The notes: a model not told the origin generated them from the letters alone. A stretch of DNA of 64,000 bases from Clostridium fungisolvens (GCF_014193895.1 NZ_BLZR01000001.1:372001-436000), one strand, 5' to 3'; positions 43,821 to 52,882 are shown, numbered from the stretch's first letter. Translations and numbers: made by a program.

Positions 43821-46184
43821 ATGCCAGCGATTTGGAATGTAAATAATGTATATAATACTGGGAATAAAAAACTATCTTCAAAGCTAACCTTTGAAGTGGG
43901 AGAAAAGTTCTCTGGAAGAGTTGTAAAAGCTTTAGATGATAAAAATGAAGTAATGATTAAGCTTATAGATGGTTGGCAATTTGCTGCTGAAGTAGATGCC
44001 CCTCTAGAACAGTTGAAAGATGGAATGGTTAAGTTTCAAGTAGATGGTTTTGTAGACGGAAAATTAAAACTTAAGCTTGTAAATGATGATACTAAAACTG
44101 GAAGCAGTACCAAAGATCCTGTTGATGATTTTATTAAAGCAGAGGGTCTTTCTTCAGATGATAAGGATACTATAAAGTTAATGATAAAATTTAACATGAG
44201 TTTGACAAAGGATAATGTTGTAAGACTTAAAGGAATTATGAATTTTAAGGACAAGCTACAAGGTAATCCTAAAGAAGCTGAGGTGTTTATAGATAAATAT
44301 CTTTCTACAAAAGGCATAGAAAAAAATAGCGAGCAAGGTCAAAAGATTGAAAGGCTTTTAAAAGATTTTTTTACTAACTTTAAGTCTTTAGATAAAAATG
44401 CACTTATGATGATGATGGAAAATGGTATAGATTTAACATCAGAAAATATACAGAGTTTTAATAAGATATCAAAAAATTTCTCGGTAATTTTTGAAAGCTT
44501 GAATTTAGTTAAAGATGAGCTGTCTGAAACGGAACTAAAGTCAATTGCTAATGGATTGGATTTAAAACAGTTATTTTCTTCTGAGGAAAATGAGAATAGT
44601 AGTAAAATTAGCATTAACCAATCGAATAATGAAAAAGCTGCTAATAGTATGGGGAACACTAGTGAGGCTAATACTGAGTTAACTTTCAATAATTTAAGAG
44701 CTAAACTCATTAATGACTTATATTCCACAGGAAATAGTAAGGTTAATATGCTTCAACTTCTTAAATCTATGAATTCAAGTGATAATGATATACTGAAAAA
44801 CAGCTTAAAAGACTTACTAGTAGATAATAAAAGTCAATTTATAATGTCTGGTGAATATGATGCATTGGAAAACAGATTAAATTCACTATCAGATAAAGAA
44901 CTGATTGCTACAATTAGACAGGAAGTTTTAAATAGCGGTAATGAAATGTCCAAGGTGAGTAAGGAAAATATAGAGGACAGTGTATTTAAGATATTGGATA
45001 GAAGAATGAACGTATCCAATAAAGATCTTAACAAGCTTCAAGATATTATAAGGATTGTTAATGCTTCTTATGAAGAGAGTGGGGTAGACGATACTTCTAG
45101 TACAAATGGAACAATAACAGAAGGAAAACAAGCAAACGCCCCTGAAAGCAAACCAATAAGCCTTAATGAGTCTAATGGGATGAGTAAGTTATCTTACGAT
45201 AAAGATGTAAATTTTGATTCAAACTTACCTAATAATGAAATTATAAAGAATCAATTTTCTAGCCAAAACGAGCAAGTAAAGGATATTATAAAAAAGGTAA
45301 TAACTCATTTAGATTTAGTAAACAGTACAATAAATAATGATTTAAATACCTCGATCGATGATGTTATAAATAAAATTGTTCAAGAGCAGACTAATAGTGA
45401 TGGAATAGCAACTGAAGGCAAAACAAATACTATTAATAAGAATGAAACTGTTCTTAATAGAGAAACTATTGGATATAAAGAAAATTTGCTTAAAGATAAG
45501 GCAGAGCTTCAATCAACTAAGTCCTCTATTGATAAATTAACTGAGCAGTTGTCACCAAAAGACATCGAAAATTCTAAGCTTGATATAGTAAAGCTTTTAT
45601 CAGATAAGCATGGAATGGATAAGATTTTGGATGTAAAAATGGCTAATTTGGATGAATCAACAAAAATGAAGGTTATTGAAAAATTAAATGATACTATTAA
45701 GAATCAATTAAATGGGGTATTTTCTGAAAAACTCGGTGAAAAAGTTATGGAACTTTTAAAAAATAATATGAATGATTTTAAAGTATTTAATAATTTAAAT
45801 AATCAATATTATTGTTTAGATCTTCCTATCCAGCTAAAAGAAAAGGACTATCCTTGTAAGCTTATAATAAAAGATGATAGAAAAGAAGGCAAAAAAGTTG
45901 ATTCTACTGATGTTAAGATGGTAGTTACCGTAAAAACATTTAATTTAGGCACAGTGGACGGATATTTAAATTTAAAAAATAAGGTTCTTAACATTGATTT
46001 AAAATGTGACGGAAGATTTGTTAAGGCATTGGATCTTGGAAAAAGTAAACTTCAAAATTCATTAGAGAATATGGGCTTTGTTTCTAATATTGTCATATCA
46101 AAAAAACTAGAAGATGTTAATCTAGTAAATTGTAGAGATTTTTTTGATGATAAGAATATATCTGCCATAAATGTAACTGTTTAA
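43821..46184 (+). CDS. Large FliK-like (YlqG-type) protein
   Basis: This 787-residue soluble protein has a small beta-rich N-terminal region (about 20-90: FEVGEKFSGRVVKALDDKNE), a long low-complexity, Asn/Ser/Lys-rich middle predicted helical and disordered, and a compact C-terminal domain (about 655-785) with YYCLDLPIQLKEKDYPCKLI and GTVDGYLNLKNKVLNIDLKC, resembling the C-terminal domain of flagellar hook-length proteins. In Bacillus a similar FliK-like gene (ylqG) sits beside an FlhB-C-like gene (ylqH), and the same pairing occurs here. No other flagellar genes are near. Role unknown; a secretion-substrate switch is an inference. Start ATG follows GAGAGGAG. Confidence 0.65.
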   Translation: MPAIWNVNNVYNTGNKKLSSKLTFEVGEKFSGRVVKALDDKNEVMIKLIDGWQFAAEVDAPLEQLKDGMVKFQVDGFVDGKLKLKLVNDDTKTGSSTKDPVDDFIKAEGLSSDDKDTIKLMIKFNMSLTKDNVVRLKGIMNFKDKLQGNPKEAEVFIDKYLSTKGIEKNSEQGQKIERLLKDFFTNFKSLDKNALMMMMENGIDLTSENIQSFNKISKNFSVIFESLNLVKDELSETELKSIANGLDLKQLFSSEENENSSKISINQSNNEKAANSMGNTSEANTELTFNNLRAKLINDLYSTGNSKVNMLQLLKSMNSSDNDILKNSLKDLLVDNKSQFIMSGEYDALENRLNSLSDKELIATIRQEVLNSGNEMSKVSKENIEDSVFKILDRRMNVSNKDLNKLQDIIRIVNASYEESGVDDTSSTNGTITEGKQANAPESKPISLNESNGMSKLSYDKDVNFDSNLPNNEIIKNQFSSQNEQVKDIIKKVITHLDLVNSTINNDLNTSIDDVINKIVQEQTNSDGIATEGKTNTINKNETVLNRETIGYKENLLKDKAELQSTKSSIDKLTEQLSPKDIENSKLDIVKLLSDKHGMDKILDVKMANLDESTKMKVIEKLNDTIKNQLNGVFSEKLGEKVMELLKNNMNDFKVFNNLNNQYYCLDLPIQLKEKDYPCKLIIKDDRKEGKKVDSTDVKMVVTVKTFNLGTVDGYLNLKNKVLNIDLKCDGRFVKALDLGKSKLQNSLENMGFVSNIVISKKLEDVNLVNCRDFFDDKNISAINVTV

Positions 46185-46269
46185 TATATACGATTTACCG
46201 ATTAATCTGCTATAATTAAGAGTAGAAACTTTATTTATTCTTTTTAAAATTATAAATTAATTAGATTTG

Positions 46270-46298
46270 TTGATAAGAATTGGTAATAGACTTAAAAT
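46270..46298 (+). promoter_or_regulatory. Promoter for the family III element and the FlhB-C gene
   Basis: TTGATA (46270) and TAAAAT (46293) are 17 bp apart. Transcription would start near 46305, 26 nt before the family III element. Confidence 0.5.
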
Positions 46299-46330
46299 AT
46301 ATATAAGTCAAAGAATAAATAAGAAGAATA

Positions 46331-46408
46331 TGTAGCCTGCCAGATTTTCCTCATATACATTCGGAAAGGCAGATGCGCAAAAAAAATTAGCTGCTTCAGC
46401 AATTTTTT
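46331..46408 (+). ncRNA. Family III leader-like RNA with terminator, copy B
   Basis: Reads TGTAGCCTGCCAGA, TTTTCC..GGAAA, GGCAG, ATGCGC, nine A, then AGCTGCTTCAGC with AATTTTTT. CTGCC (46337-46341) pairs with GGCAG (46368-46372), and TTTCC with GGAAA. It has its own promoter and precedes the FlhB-C-like gene by 60 nt. The layout equals copy A upstream of trpS. It could be a riboswitch-like attenuator or a free small RNA. Confidence 0.55.
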
Positions 46409-46468
46409 GATAGATTTTAACTATAAGGTTACATATCGATGAATGGAATAGGCAAAGGGTGTGATGAT

Positions 46469-46735
46469 GTGAACCAAAGGAGAAAAGCTGCTGCACTTAA
46501 ATACGAACAGAATTTTGAAGCACCTATTGTAACTGCAGCAGGTATGGGAGTTATCGCTGATAAGATAATTGAAAAAGCAGAGGAAAATAAAATACCTGTG
46601 GTTTATAATAAAGAGTTAGCTGAGATGTTGTCAAACGTAGATGTAGGCGATAATATTCCCTATGATCTTTACGAAGCTGTAGCCCATGTGATAGCCTATG
46701 TAACTGATATAGATAAACTAATAGACGAAAGGTGA
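46469..46735 (+). CDS. FlhB C-terminal-like protein (YlqH type)
   Basis: This 88-residue protein matches the cytoplasmic C-terminal part of FlhB/EscU-family export components: RRKAAALKYEQNFEAPIVTA, GVIADKIIEKAEENKIPVVY, LAEMLSNVDVGDNIPYDLYE and AVAHVIAYV. It lacks the membrane part and the NPTH self-cleavage motif. I chose GTG at 46469 with AAGGGTGTGA upstream because the family normally begins there. Free-standing copies occur in Bacillus and Clostridium beside FliK-like genes, as here. The function is not established. Confidence 0.85.
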   Translation: MNQRRKAAALKYEQNFEAPIVTAAGMGVIADKIIEKAEENKIPVVYNKELAEMLSNVDVGDNIPYDLYEAVAHVIAYVTDIDKLIDER

Positions 46736-46742
46736 ATTTAAT

Positions 46743-47432
46743 ATGGCGCTATATGCTATTTCTGATCTTCATCTTGCTTTGAATGTTGATAAGCCTATGG
46801 ATATATTTGGACAGAACTGGTATAGGCATGATGAAAAGATAAAAGAAAATTGGATAAGTAAAATAACCGCAGAAGATACTGTACTAATAGGCGGTGATAT
46901 ATCATGGTCAATGACTGCTGATGAAAGTAAGGATGACCTTGATTGGATTAATAATCTCCCAGGAAGAAAAATAATAATAAAGGGAAATCATGACTATTGG
47001 TGGAGCAGTATATCTAAATTAAACGCTATGTATGAAGGGATGCATTTTATACAAAATAACTTTTTTACATATGAAGATTATGCCATATGTGGCACACGAG
47101 GATGGATTTGTCCAGGTAGTGACAAGTTTACAAGCCGTGATGAGAAGATTTATTCTAGAGAACAAATAAGATTAAAGCTGTCCTTAGATGCTGCTAAAAG
47201 AGCTGGATATGAAAAGTTTATTTGTATGATACATTATCCACCTACTAATGAAAAATTTGATGGATCGGCCTTCACAGAAATATTTAAAGAATATAATGTG
47301 GAAAAGGTCATATATGGCCACCTGCATGGCCCAGCACTATCAAGAGTGATAAATGGTATGCATGAAGATGTTCAGTATATAATGACTTCATGTGACTATA
47401 TTAACTTTAACCCAGTAAAGATTTTAGATTAA
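46743..47432 (+). CDS. Calcineurin-like metallophosphoesterase
   Basis: This 229-residue protein has all motifs of the two-metal phosphoesterase fold: AISDLHLAL (D8, H10), VLIGGDISW (D near 53), IIKGNHDYWW (N and H near 81), CMIHYPPT and VIYGHLHG near 198. It would cleave a phosphoester; the natural substrate is unknown. It follows the FlhB-C-like gene by 7 nt with AAAGGTG as ribosome site, so the two are probably one operon. A family I-derived terminator follows. Confidence 0.93.
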   Translation: MALYAISDLHLALNVDKPMDIFGQNWYRHDEKIKENWISKITAEDTVLIGGDISWSMTADESKDDLDWINNLPGRKIIIKGNHDYWWSSISKLNAMYEGMHFIQNNFFTYEDYAICGTRGWICPGSDKFTSRDEKIYSREQIRLKLSLDAAKRAGYEKFICMIHYPPTNEKFDGSAFTEIFKEYNVEKVIYGHLHGPALSRVINGMHEDVQYIMTSCDYINFNPVKILD

Positions 47433-47459
47433 ATACTGATTTGTTAAATCGCTGTGCTT

Positions 47460-47520
47460 AAATAAAATGGTTATACATCCAATGCTTTAATGAGCATCTC
47501 CTGTATAACCATTTTATTTT
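47460..47520 (+). terminator. Terminator made from a minimal family I element, copy 4
   Basis: Arms 47460-47476 and 47503-47519 (AAATAAAATGGTTATAC type) pair perfectly around a 26-nt loop, ATCCAATGCTTTAATGAGC then ATCTCCT, which is exactly the two ends of the family I core joined together. It ends the phosphoesterase transcript. Confidence 0.85.
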
Positions 47521-47539
47521 AAATATAGTATAAATAATG

Positions 47540-47575
47540 AAAACCACTTCGGTAATAAAACTGAAGTGGTTTTTT
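47540..47575. terminator. Hairpin terminator, twin of the one at 50570
   Basis: AAAACCACTTC and GAAGTGGTTTTT form an 11-bp stem over GGTAATAAAACT. The hairpin at 50570 differs only at loop positions. The stem and loop resemble the outer part of family II repeats. Confidence 0.85.
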
Positions 47576-47605
47576 AATACATAATTATTTATTGTTAAAT
47601 AATTA

Positions 47606-47634
47606 TTGACTAATATATCACTATATCGTAATAT
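47606..47634 (+). promoter_or_regulatory. Promoter of the arsR-CoA-disulfide reductase operon
   Basis: TTGACT (47606) and TAATAT (47629) with a 17-bp spacer. The AT-only imperfect dyads ATATATCACTATAT and ATATATGAATATA overlap it and would suit an autorepressing ArsR dimer. Confidence 0.6.
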
Positions 47635-47689
47635 ATGAATATACTAATATTAGATGGAACGAAAATGATCAAATACCGAGGTGAAGTAA

Positions 47690-47986
47690 ATGGAAATGAA
47701 TTATAAAGAATTAGAAGAATTAGCAGAGATGCTTAAAATAATTGCACATCCTGTAAGACTTTGTATAATAAAAGGTTTGCTTGAGAGTGGAGGCTGCAAT
47801 GTTTCTCATATGCAGGAATGTTTAAAATTACCTCAATCAACTGTGTCTCAGCACCTTCAAAAATTAAGATCCTTTGGAATTATAGAAGGCGATAAGAATG
47901 GGCTGGAAATAACCTATAGAGTTAGTAATGACAAAGTAAGCAAGATAGTAAAGGCTATAACTGAGATAGATAGATTATCAAAATAG
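47690..47986 (+). CDS. ArsR-family winged-helix regulator, possibly persulfide-sensing
   Basis: This 98-residue DNA-binding protein has ELAEMLKIIAHPVRLCIIKG, the recognition helix LKLPQSTVSQHLQKLRSFGI and the wing IIEGDKNGLEITYRV. Cysteines are at 25, 36 and 44. The usual arsenic CVC motif is absent. The gene downstream encodes a rhodanese-TusA-DsrE fusion, so sensing of sulfane sulfur by cysteine pairing, as in SqrR/BigR-type ArsR proteins, is a reasonable inference. GAGGTGAA precedes ATG. It likely represses its own operon. Confidence 0.88.
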   Translation: MEMNYKELEELAEMLKIIAHPVRLCIIKGLLESGGCNVSHMQECLKLPQSTVSQHLQKLRSFGIIEGDKNGLEITYRVSNDKVSKIVKAITEIDRLSK

Positions 47987-48050
47987 TAAAAAGGTTTCAA
48001 TTTAACAATTTAAAGTTGGTTTTAACAAAAATTATTGGAGGCGTAGTAAT

Positions 48051-50543
48051 ATGAGTAAAAAAGTTATAATAGTTGGTGGAGTAGCAGGTGGAGCATCTGC
48101 AGCTGCAAGGATTAGAAGATTAGATGAAAATGCTGAAGTTGTTATGTTCGAAAAGGGTGAACATATATCTTTTGCAAATTGCGGACTACCATACTATATC
48201 GGAGAAACTATTAAAGAGAGAGAAAAGTTATTGGTTCAAACTCCAGAAGCTATGAAGAGAAGATTTAATATAGATGTAAAAATAAATAGTGAAGTGGTAT
48301 CTGTTGATACAGAAAGAAAAAGTGTGAAGGTAGTTTCTAAAGAGTATGGAGAATATGAAGAATCATATGATTTTCTGGTACTTTCACCTGGTGCAAAACC
48401 TATAAGACCAAATATAAAAGGCATAGATAATGATAATATTTATTCACTAAGAAATATAGCAGATACAGATAGAATAAAGGCTGTAATTGATGCGAAAAAA
48501 TCACGTAAGGCTGTTGTTATTGGTGGTGGATTTATTGGTATTGAAATGGCTGAAAATCTCGTTGAAAGAAACTTGCAAGTTACTTTGGTAGAAGCAGCCC
48601 CTCATATCCTAGCTCCATTTGACACAGAGATGGTTGCAATTGCAGAAAAGGAACTTGCCTTTAGTGGAGTTTCGCTGATTCTTAATAATGGTGTTAAAAG
48701 CTTTATTGATAGTGAATCAGGAGTAGTAGTTGAACTAAATGATGGAACAAAAATAGAGACAGATATGGTAATTCTAGCTATAGGTGTAACTCCAGATACA
48801 GCTTTTTTAAAGGAGTCAGGAATAAAGTTAGGTGAAAGAGGTCACATTTTAGTAGATGCGCACATGAAAACTTCTGCAGATGGAGTTTTAGCTGTTGGTG
48901 ATGCTATAGCAGTTAAAGACTTTGTAAATGGAAATGAAGCTTTTGTTCCACTTGCTGGACCAGCTAACAGACAAGGAAGGATAGCAGCAGATAATATCTG
49001 TGGAATTAGCTCAGAATATAAGGGAACCATGGGAACGTCTATATTAAAGATATTCTCACTTGTTGCAGCTTCAACTGGAAATAATGAGAGAACATTAAAG
49101 AGATTAGGTAAAGAGTATAAGAAAGCGTATGCTCATCCTATGTCTCATGCAAGCTACTATCCAGGAGCTACTGAACTTTCAATAAAGCTATTATATGATT
49201 TAGATGGCAAGATATTGGGAGCTCAAGCGTTAGGTTATGATGGGGCTGATAAGTTTATTGATGTAATAGCTACAGCAATAAGATTTGGAGCTAAAGTTGA
49301 TGATTTGACTGAACTAGAACTTGCATATGCACCGCCATTCCTTTCAGCTAAATCACCTGCAAATATGATAGGATTCATTGCTCAAAATGATTTAAGAGGT
49401 TTGGCTGATTTATATTCGTTAGATGAACTAAAGACTTTAGATAAAGATGATACTATACTGCTAGATGTTAGAGATGAATTAGAAGCAGAGAATGGGATTA
49501 TAGAAGGAGCGATAAACATACCTGTCAATTCGTTGAGAGAAAGAATGAACGAGCTTGATAAAGCAAAGGAAATATTAGTATATTGTGCTGTAGGTTTAAG
49601 AGGTTATGTTGCTTCGAGAATGCTATCTCAAAATGGTTTTAAAGTTAAAAACCTCACTGGTGGATATAAGAGCTTTATGCAAGGAAATTATAAGGTTAAT
49701 GAACCTTCCTTAGAAAATGCTTTCACTAATAAGGATGATATTAAAGATTATAGTTCTGAAACTGTAGAGAAAGGTTATGAAAATATGGATAACAGTAAGG
49801 TTATTGAATTAGATGCTTGTGGACTTAGTTGTCCTGGACCATTGATGAAAGTAAAAACTGCTATGGATAGTTTAGAAAATGGAGATGTTCTTTGCGTTAA
49901 GGCTTCTGACCCAGGCTTCTATGAAGATATCAAAGCTTGGACTAAGAGAACTAATAATGAACTACTAGATATAAAGAAATCTGGAGCAATAATAAATGCT
50001 TATATAAGAAAGAGTAATGTATTAAGTCATGAGACTGCAGTTACCAGTGATGGAGGTCAGATAAAAACAGATAATGATGGAAAGACTATTGTAGTCTTCT
50101 CAGGTGATTTAGATAAAGCTATAGCATCCTTTATAATTGCAAATGGAGCGGCTGCTATGGGAAGAAAGGTCACTATGTTCTTTACTTTCTGGGGACTTAA
50201 TATACTTAGAAAACATGATAAAATAGACACTAAAAAGAATATTGTTGAAAAAGCATTTGGAATGATGATGCCTAGAGGCAGCAAAAAGCTTACACTTTCT
50301 AGAATGAACATGGGTGGCCTTGGTGCTAAGATGATTAGAGCGGTTATGAAAAATAAGAATATACAATCCTTAGAGGATTTAATACAGGCTGCAATGGATA
50401 ATGGAGTTAATATAGTAGCATGTACTATGTCTATGGATGTAATGGGAATAAAGAAAGAAGAGCTTCTAGATAATGTTAATTTTGGTGGCGTAGGTTATTA
50501 TTTAGGTGAAGCTGAGGATTCAAATGTGAATCTTTTTGTATAA
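48051..50543 (+). CDS. CoA-disulfide reductase fused to rhodanese, TusA and DsrE-like domains
   Basis: This 830-residue cytoplasmic protein has four domains. Residues 1-450 form an FAD/NAD(P)H disulfide reductase with VIIVGGVAGGASAAARIRRL, catalytic C44 in SFANCGLPYYIG, and LAVGDAIAV. Residues 465-565 form a rhodanese with VYCAVGLRGY (C near 511). Residues 585-655 form a TusA-like domain with LDACGLSCPGPLMK (CPxP). Residues 670-830 form a DsrE_2-like domain. Such fusions handle CoA-persulfide or polysulfide and relay sulfane sulfur. It follows the ArsR gene by 64 nt with GGAGGCG as ribosome site. A twin terminator flanks each end of the operon. Confidence 0.94.
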   Translation: MSKKVIIVGGVAGGASAAARIRRLDENAEVVMFEKGEHISFANCGLPYYIGETIKEREKLLVQTPEAMKRRFNIDVKINSEVVSVDTERKSVKVVSKEYGEYEESYDFLVLSPGAKPIRPNIKGIDNDNIYSLRNIADTDRIKAVIDAKKSRKAVVIGGGFIGIEMAENLVERNLQVTLVEAAPHILAPFDTEMVAIAEKELAFSGVSLILNNGVKSFIDSESGVVVELNDGTKIETDMVILAIGVTPDTAFLKESGIKLGERGHILVDAHMKTSADGVLAVGDAIAVKDFVNGNEAFVPLAGPANRQGRIAADNICGISSEYKGTMGTSILKIFSLVAASTGNNERTLKRLGKEYKKAYAHPMSHASYYPGATELSIKLLYDLDGKILGAQALGYDGADKFIDVIATAIRFGAKVDDLTELELAYAPPFLSAKSPANMIGFIAQNDLRGLADLYSLDELKTLDKDDTILLDVRDELEAENGIIEGAINIPVNSLRERMNELDKAKEILVYCAVGLRGYVASRMLSQNGFKVKNLTGGYKSFMQGNYKVNEPSLENAFTNKDDIKDYSSETVEKGYENMDNSKVIELDACGLSCPGPLMKVKTAMDSLENGDVLCVKASDPGFYEDIKAWTKRTNNELLDIKKSGAIINAYIRKSNVLSHETAVTSDGGQIKTDNDGKTIVVFSGDLDKAIASFIIANGAAAMGRKVTMFFTFWGLNILRKHDKIDTKKNIVEKAFGMMMPRGSKKLTLSRMNMGGLGAKMIRAVMKNKNIQSLEDLIQAAMDNGVNIVACTMSMDVMGIKKEELLDNVNFGGVGYYLGEAEDSNVNLFV

Positions 50544-50569
50544 GTGATATAGATGTGCCGTTAAAGATA

Positions 50570-50605
50570 AAAACCACTTCAGTATTAAAACTGAAGTGGT
50601 TTTTA
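50570..50605. terminator. Bidirectional terminator, twin of 47540
   Basis: AAAACCACTTC and GAAGTGGTTTTT around AGTATTAAAACT. It lies between the convergent reductase and chemoreceptor genes and has A before and T after, so it serves both. Confidence 0.88.
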
Positions 50606-50611
50606 ATTTAC

Positions 50612-51577
50612 CTATTTATTAAGATCTTTCTCTATTTCCTTAACTGAATCAGTAAATTCTGAAAGAGAGCCAACTTGATCATTTAGAGTTACTGCTATTT
50701 CATCTACCAAAGCTGAATTTTCTTTTGATAGAGTAGTTACATTTCCTATAAAATTAATTAAGTTATCCTTTTGTTCAGCAGTTGCAACAAGGTTAACTAA
50801 ACAATCATTTATTTCTGAAGTAGCACCATCTATAGAATTTTTAATATTAGTGAAAGTATCTTTTGTTTCAACTATAGTATCATGTTGAGCTACTATTGCT
50901 GTATTTCCGCCATTCATAGCAGAAGAAGCATTAAGTATTTCTACTTTTATTTCATCTAATATTTTTGTTATACTTTGAACAGCTTGTTTTGAGTTTTCTG
51001 CAAGCTTTCTAACTTCTCCAGCTACTACAGAGAATCCTTTACCAGCTTCACCAGCTCTAGCTGCTTCAATAGCTGCATTTAAAGCAAGTAGGTTTGTTTG
51101 ACTTGCTATTTGGCTTATTGAGTCAGTTATCATATTAACTGATTCTAACTTTGATACAAGCTCATTTACAGTTGAATATGAAACTTGGAAAGCTTGTTGA
51201 AGTTCTTTTAGTGATGAATCTAATGAGTTAATTGTAACGATACCTTTATCTGCTAATTCATCAGTATCAAGAACAGAAATATGTACATTGTTAATGTTCA
51301 TTGCTAAAGATTCCATAGAATCATTAAAACCTCTAAGCATTCCATCTGCTGTATGAAGTTCTTCATTGATTGATTCACTTGAGGTTGTAAGGCTTGATAT
51401 AGAGTTAGTTACATCTCCAATGTTACTCTTAACATTATCGGCTTCATTAGAAAGTGTAACCAGTTTGTCCACAAGTTTATGGTAATCAGTGTTTACTACT
51501 TCTTTTACTGCTACTTCTTCTGGTTGAGTAGCGGTAATTTCTCTTATAGACTCTTTCTTTTTTGAAAATAATCCCAT
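50612..51577 (-). CDS. Soluble methyl-accepting chemotaxis-type signalling protein
   Basis: This 321-residue protein has no membrane helix. The C-terminal two thirds is a coiled-coil MCP signalling domain with the hairpin tip [40 protein letters not shown]. The first 35 residues are short and charged ([20 protein letters not shown]), with no recognised sensor domain. It would act with CheA/CheW in the cytoplasm. I chose the second of two adjacent ATG codons (51577), which has GGGGAGG at best spacing. No chemotaxis genes are near. Confidence 0.9.
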   Translation of the reverse strand: MGLFSKKKESIREITATQPEEVAVKEVVNTDYHKLVDKLVTLSNEADNVKSNIGDVTNSISSLTTSSESINEELHTADGMLRGFNDSMESLAMNINNVHISVLDTDELADKGIVTINSLDSSLKELQQAFQVSYSTVNELVSKLESVNMITDSISQIASQTNLLALNAAIEAARAGEAGKGFSVVAGEVRKLAENSKQAVQSITKILDEIKVEILNASSAMNGGNTAIVAQHDTIVETKDTFTNIKNSIDGATSEINDCLVNLVATAEQKDNLINFIGNVTTLSKENSALVDEIAVTLNDQVGSLSEFTDSVKEIEKDLNK

Positions 51578-51695
51578 CATTATCCTCCCCTGATTTGCAT
51601 ATATAATATTAAACATATAAGTTTCTTTTAATAAATTAATAATAATAATTGTTAAATAAGAAAAAATGTTTATTTATTTCAACTTATATAATTTA

Positions 51696-51704
51696 ATTAT
51701 AGCA
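51696..51704 (-). promoter_or_regulatory. Candidate extended -10 promoter of the chemoreceptor
   Basis: On the - strand TGCTATAAT forms an extended -10 without a -35 match; GCACAAAGTGC, a small dyad, overlaps it. Confidence 0.4.
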
Positions 51705-51760
51705 CAAAGTGCAAAAAGTTCTCTGCTTTTCTATAAAAAATAGCAAAAAAACCACTAATA

Positions 51761-52549
51761 TTACAATTGTTGATCTTTAATTAATTCTCTCATATCTCTA
51801 GTCATATCTTTAATCTTTTGGGGTGCCTGAATACTGCTAATTACTTTGCTAAACCATTGAAGTGCTGCTTCGGTTTTTCCTATTCTTCTGGACAGTTCAC
51901 CAAGAAGATACATTAGGCTAAATCTATCCATACCGTATATAGGGAAGTCTTCATTTTGGTAAGCGTTGTCAAAGCCTTCCAAAGCTTTTTCTAAGAATGC
52001 AGTTTCATTAGCGTTATCTTCAAGTAGTCTATACATCCAAGCAAGTTTAAGACATATCATTGCTTTTGTACTACTTTTTCCTTCCATCACAACACTATTT
52101 ATTAGGGCTAATTTATACCTTTCAATAGCTATCTTCTCGTCATAAATTGCAGGATACGCTTTACGATTCCATTTACTAGATACACCTTTTACAATAGGTT
52201 CAATTTGGTAAGATTTTAATTTGTTAAAATCAGCCTTCATTGCACTATAGCCACAAGTTGGACACACATAAACATCATAAAAATATGGGTTTATAACTGA
52301 ATATCTCATGAAGAAATCTGAGTCTTTACTTTGTAATCTAGGTCCGTTTGTTTTTGGTGAACGAGCCTTAAATTTAATTTCGCATACAGGGCATTGGCAT
52401 TCCTTATCGTATAAAAATGTTGATAAATCTATTTCTTTTTTTTGGGCTTTCGCAGCATCTGCTTTTGCTTTTTCTTCTTTGTTATATAAATCTACATTTT
52501 GTAGATTGTCAAACCCCAAGTTTTCTAATCCTGAAAAAATTTTATCCAT
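51761..52549 (-). CDS. DUF2225 family protein
   Basis: This 262-residue protein has a zinc-ribbon-like N-terminal part with CQCPVC (C51, C53, C56) and VYVCPTCGYSAM (C96, C99), then a helical, TPR-like region with ERYKLALINSV, LKLAWMYRLLEDNANE and ALQWFSKVISSIQAP. This is the DUF2225 layout seen in spore-forming Firmicutes. Biochemical role unknown. ATG at 52549 follows AGAGGTG; an upstream frame extension has no ribosome site. Monocistronic. Confidence 0.88.
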   Translation of the reverse strand: MDKIFSGLENLGFDNLQNVDLYNKEEKAKADAAKAQKKEIDLSTFLYDKECQCPVCEIKFKARSPKTNGPRLQSKDSDFFMRYSVINPYFYDVYVCPTCGYSAMKADFNKLKSYQIEPIVKGVSSKWNRKAYPAIYDEKIAIERYKLALINSVVMEGKSSTKAMICLKLAWMYRLLEDNANETAFLEKALEGFDNAYQNEDFPIYGMDRFSLMYLLGELSRRIGKTEAALQWFSKVISSIQAPQKIKDMTRDMRELIKDQQL

Positions 52550-52777
52550 AATAACACCTCTTAACAAGTACACCCTTAAATATTAGTTGACATATTATGT
52601 AAAATAATTTAAAATTGGCATTTGTGGGCTATAAATTATTAACTAAATTTTTAGGTGACAAAATATAATTTTAATCATAAGTTTAATTAGATTTTACTCT
52701 TAACTTTAATTTTACTCTATATTTTAATACATTTCTACTTGGAATTATAATTAATTATCGTAATATTTATAAAAATT

Positions 52778-52806
52778 TTTACACACAAATTATATTTTGA
52801 TATAAT
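52778..52806 (+). promoter_or_regulatory. Promoter of the RelQ-type gene
   Basis: TTTACA (52778) and TATAAT (52801), 17-bp spacer, 5/6 and 6/6, about 75 nt before the ATG. The rest of 52550-52777 is AT-rich with no feature I can support. Confidence 0.65.
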
Positions 52807-52882
52807 TATATAAGTTGCAATAAAGTTTATTCATTTTTGTATTTAGAGCTTGGATTTAAAGTGATTATGAAAAGGTGAGATT

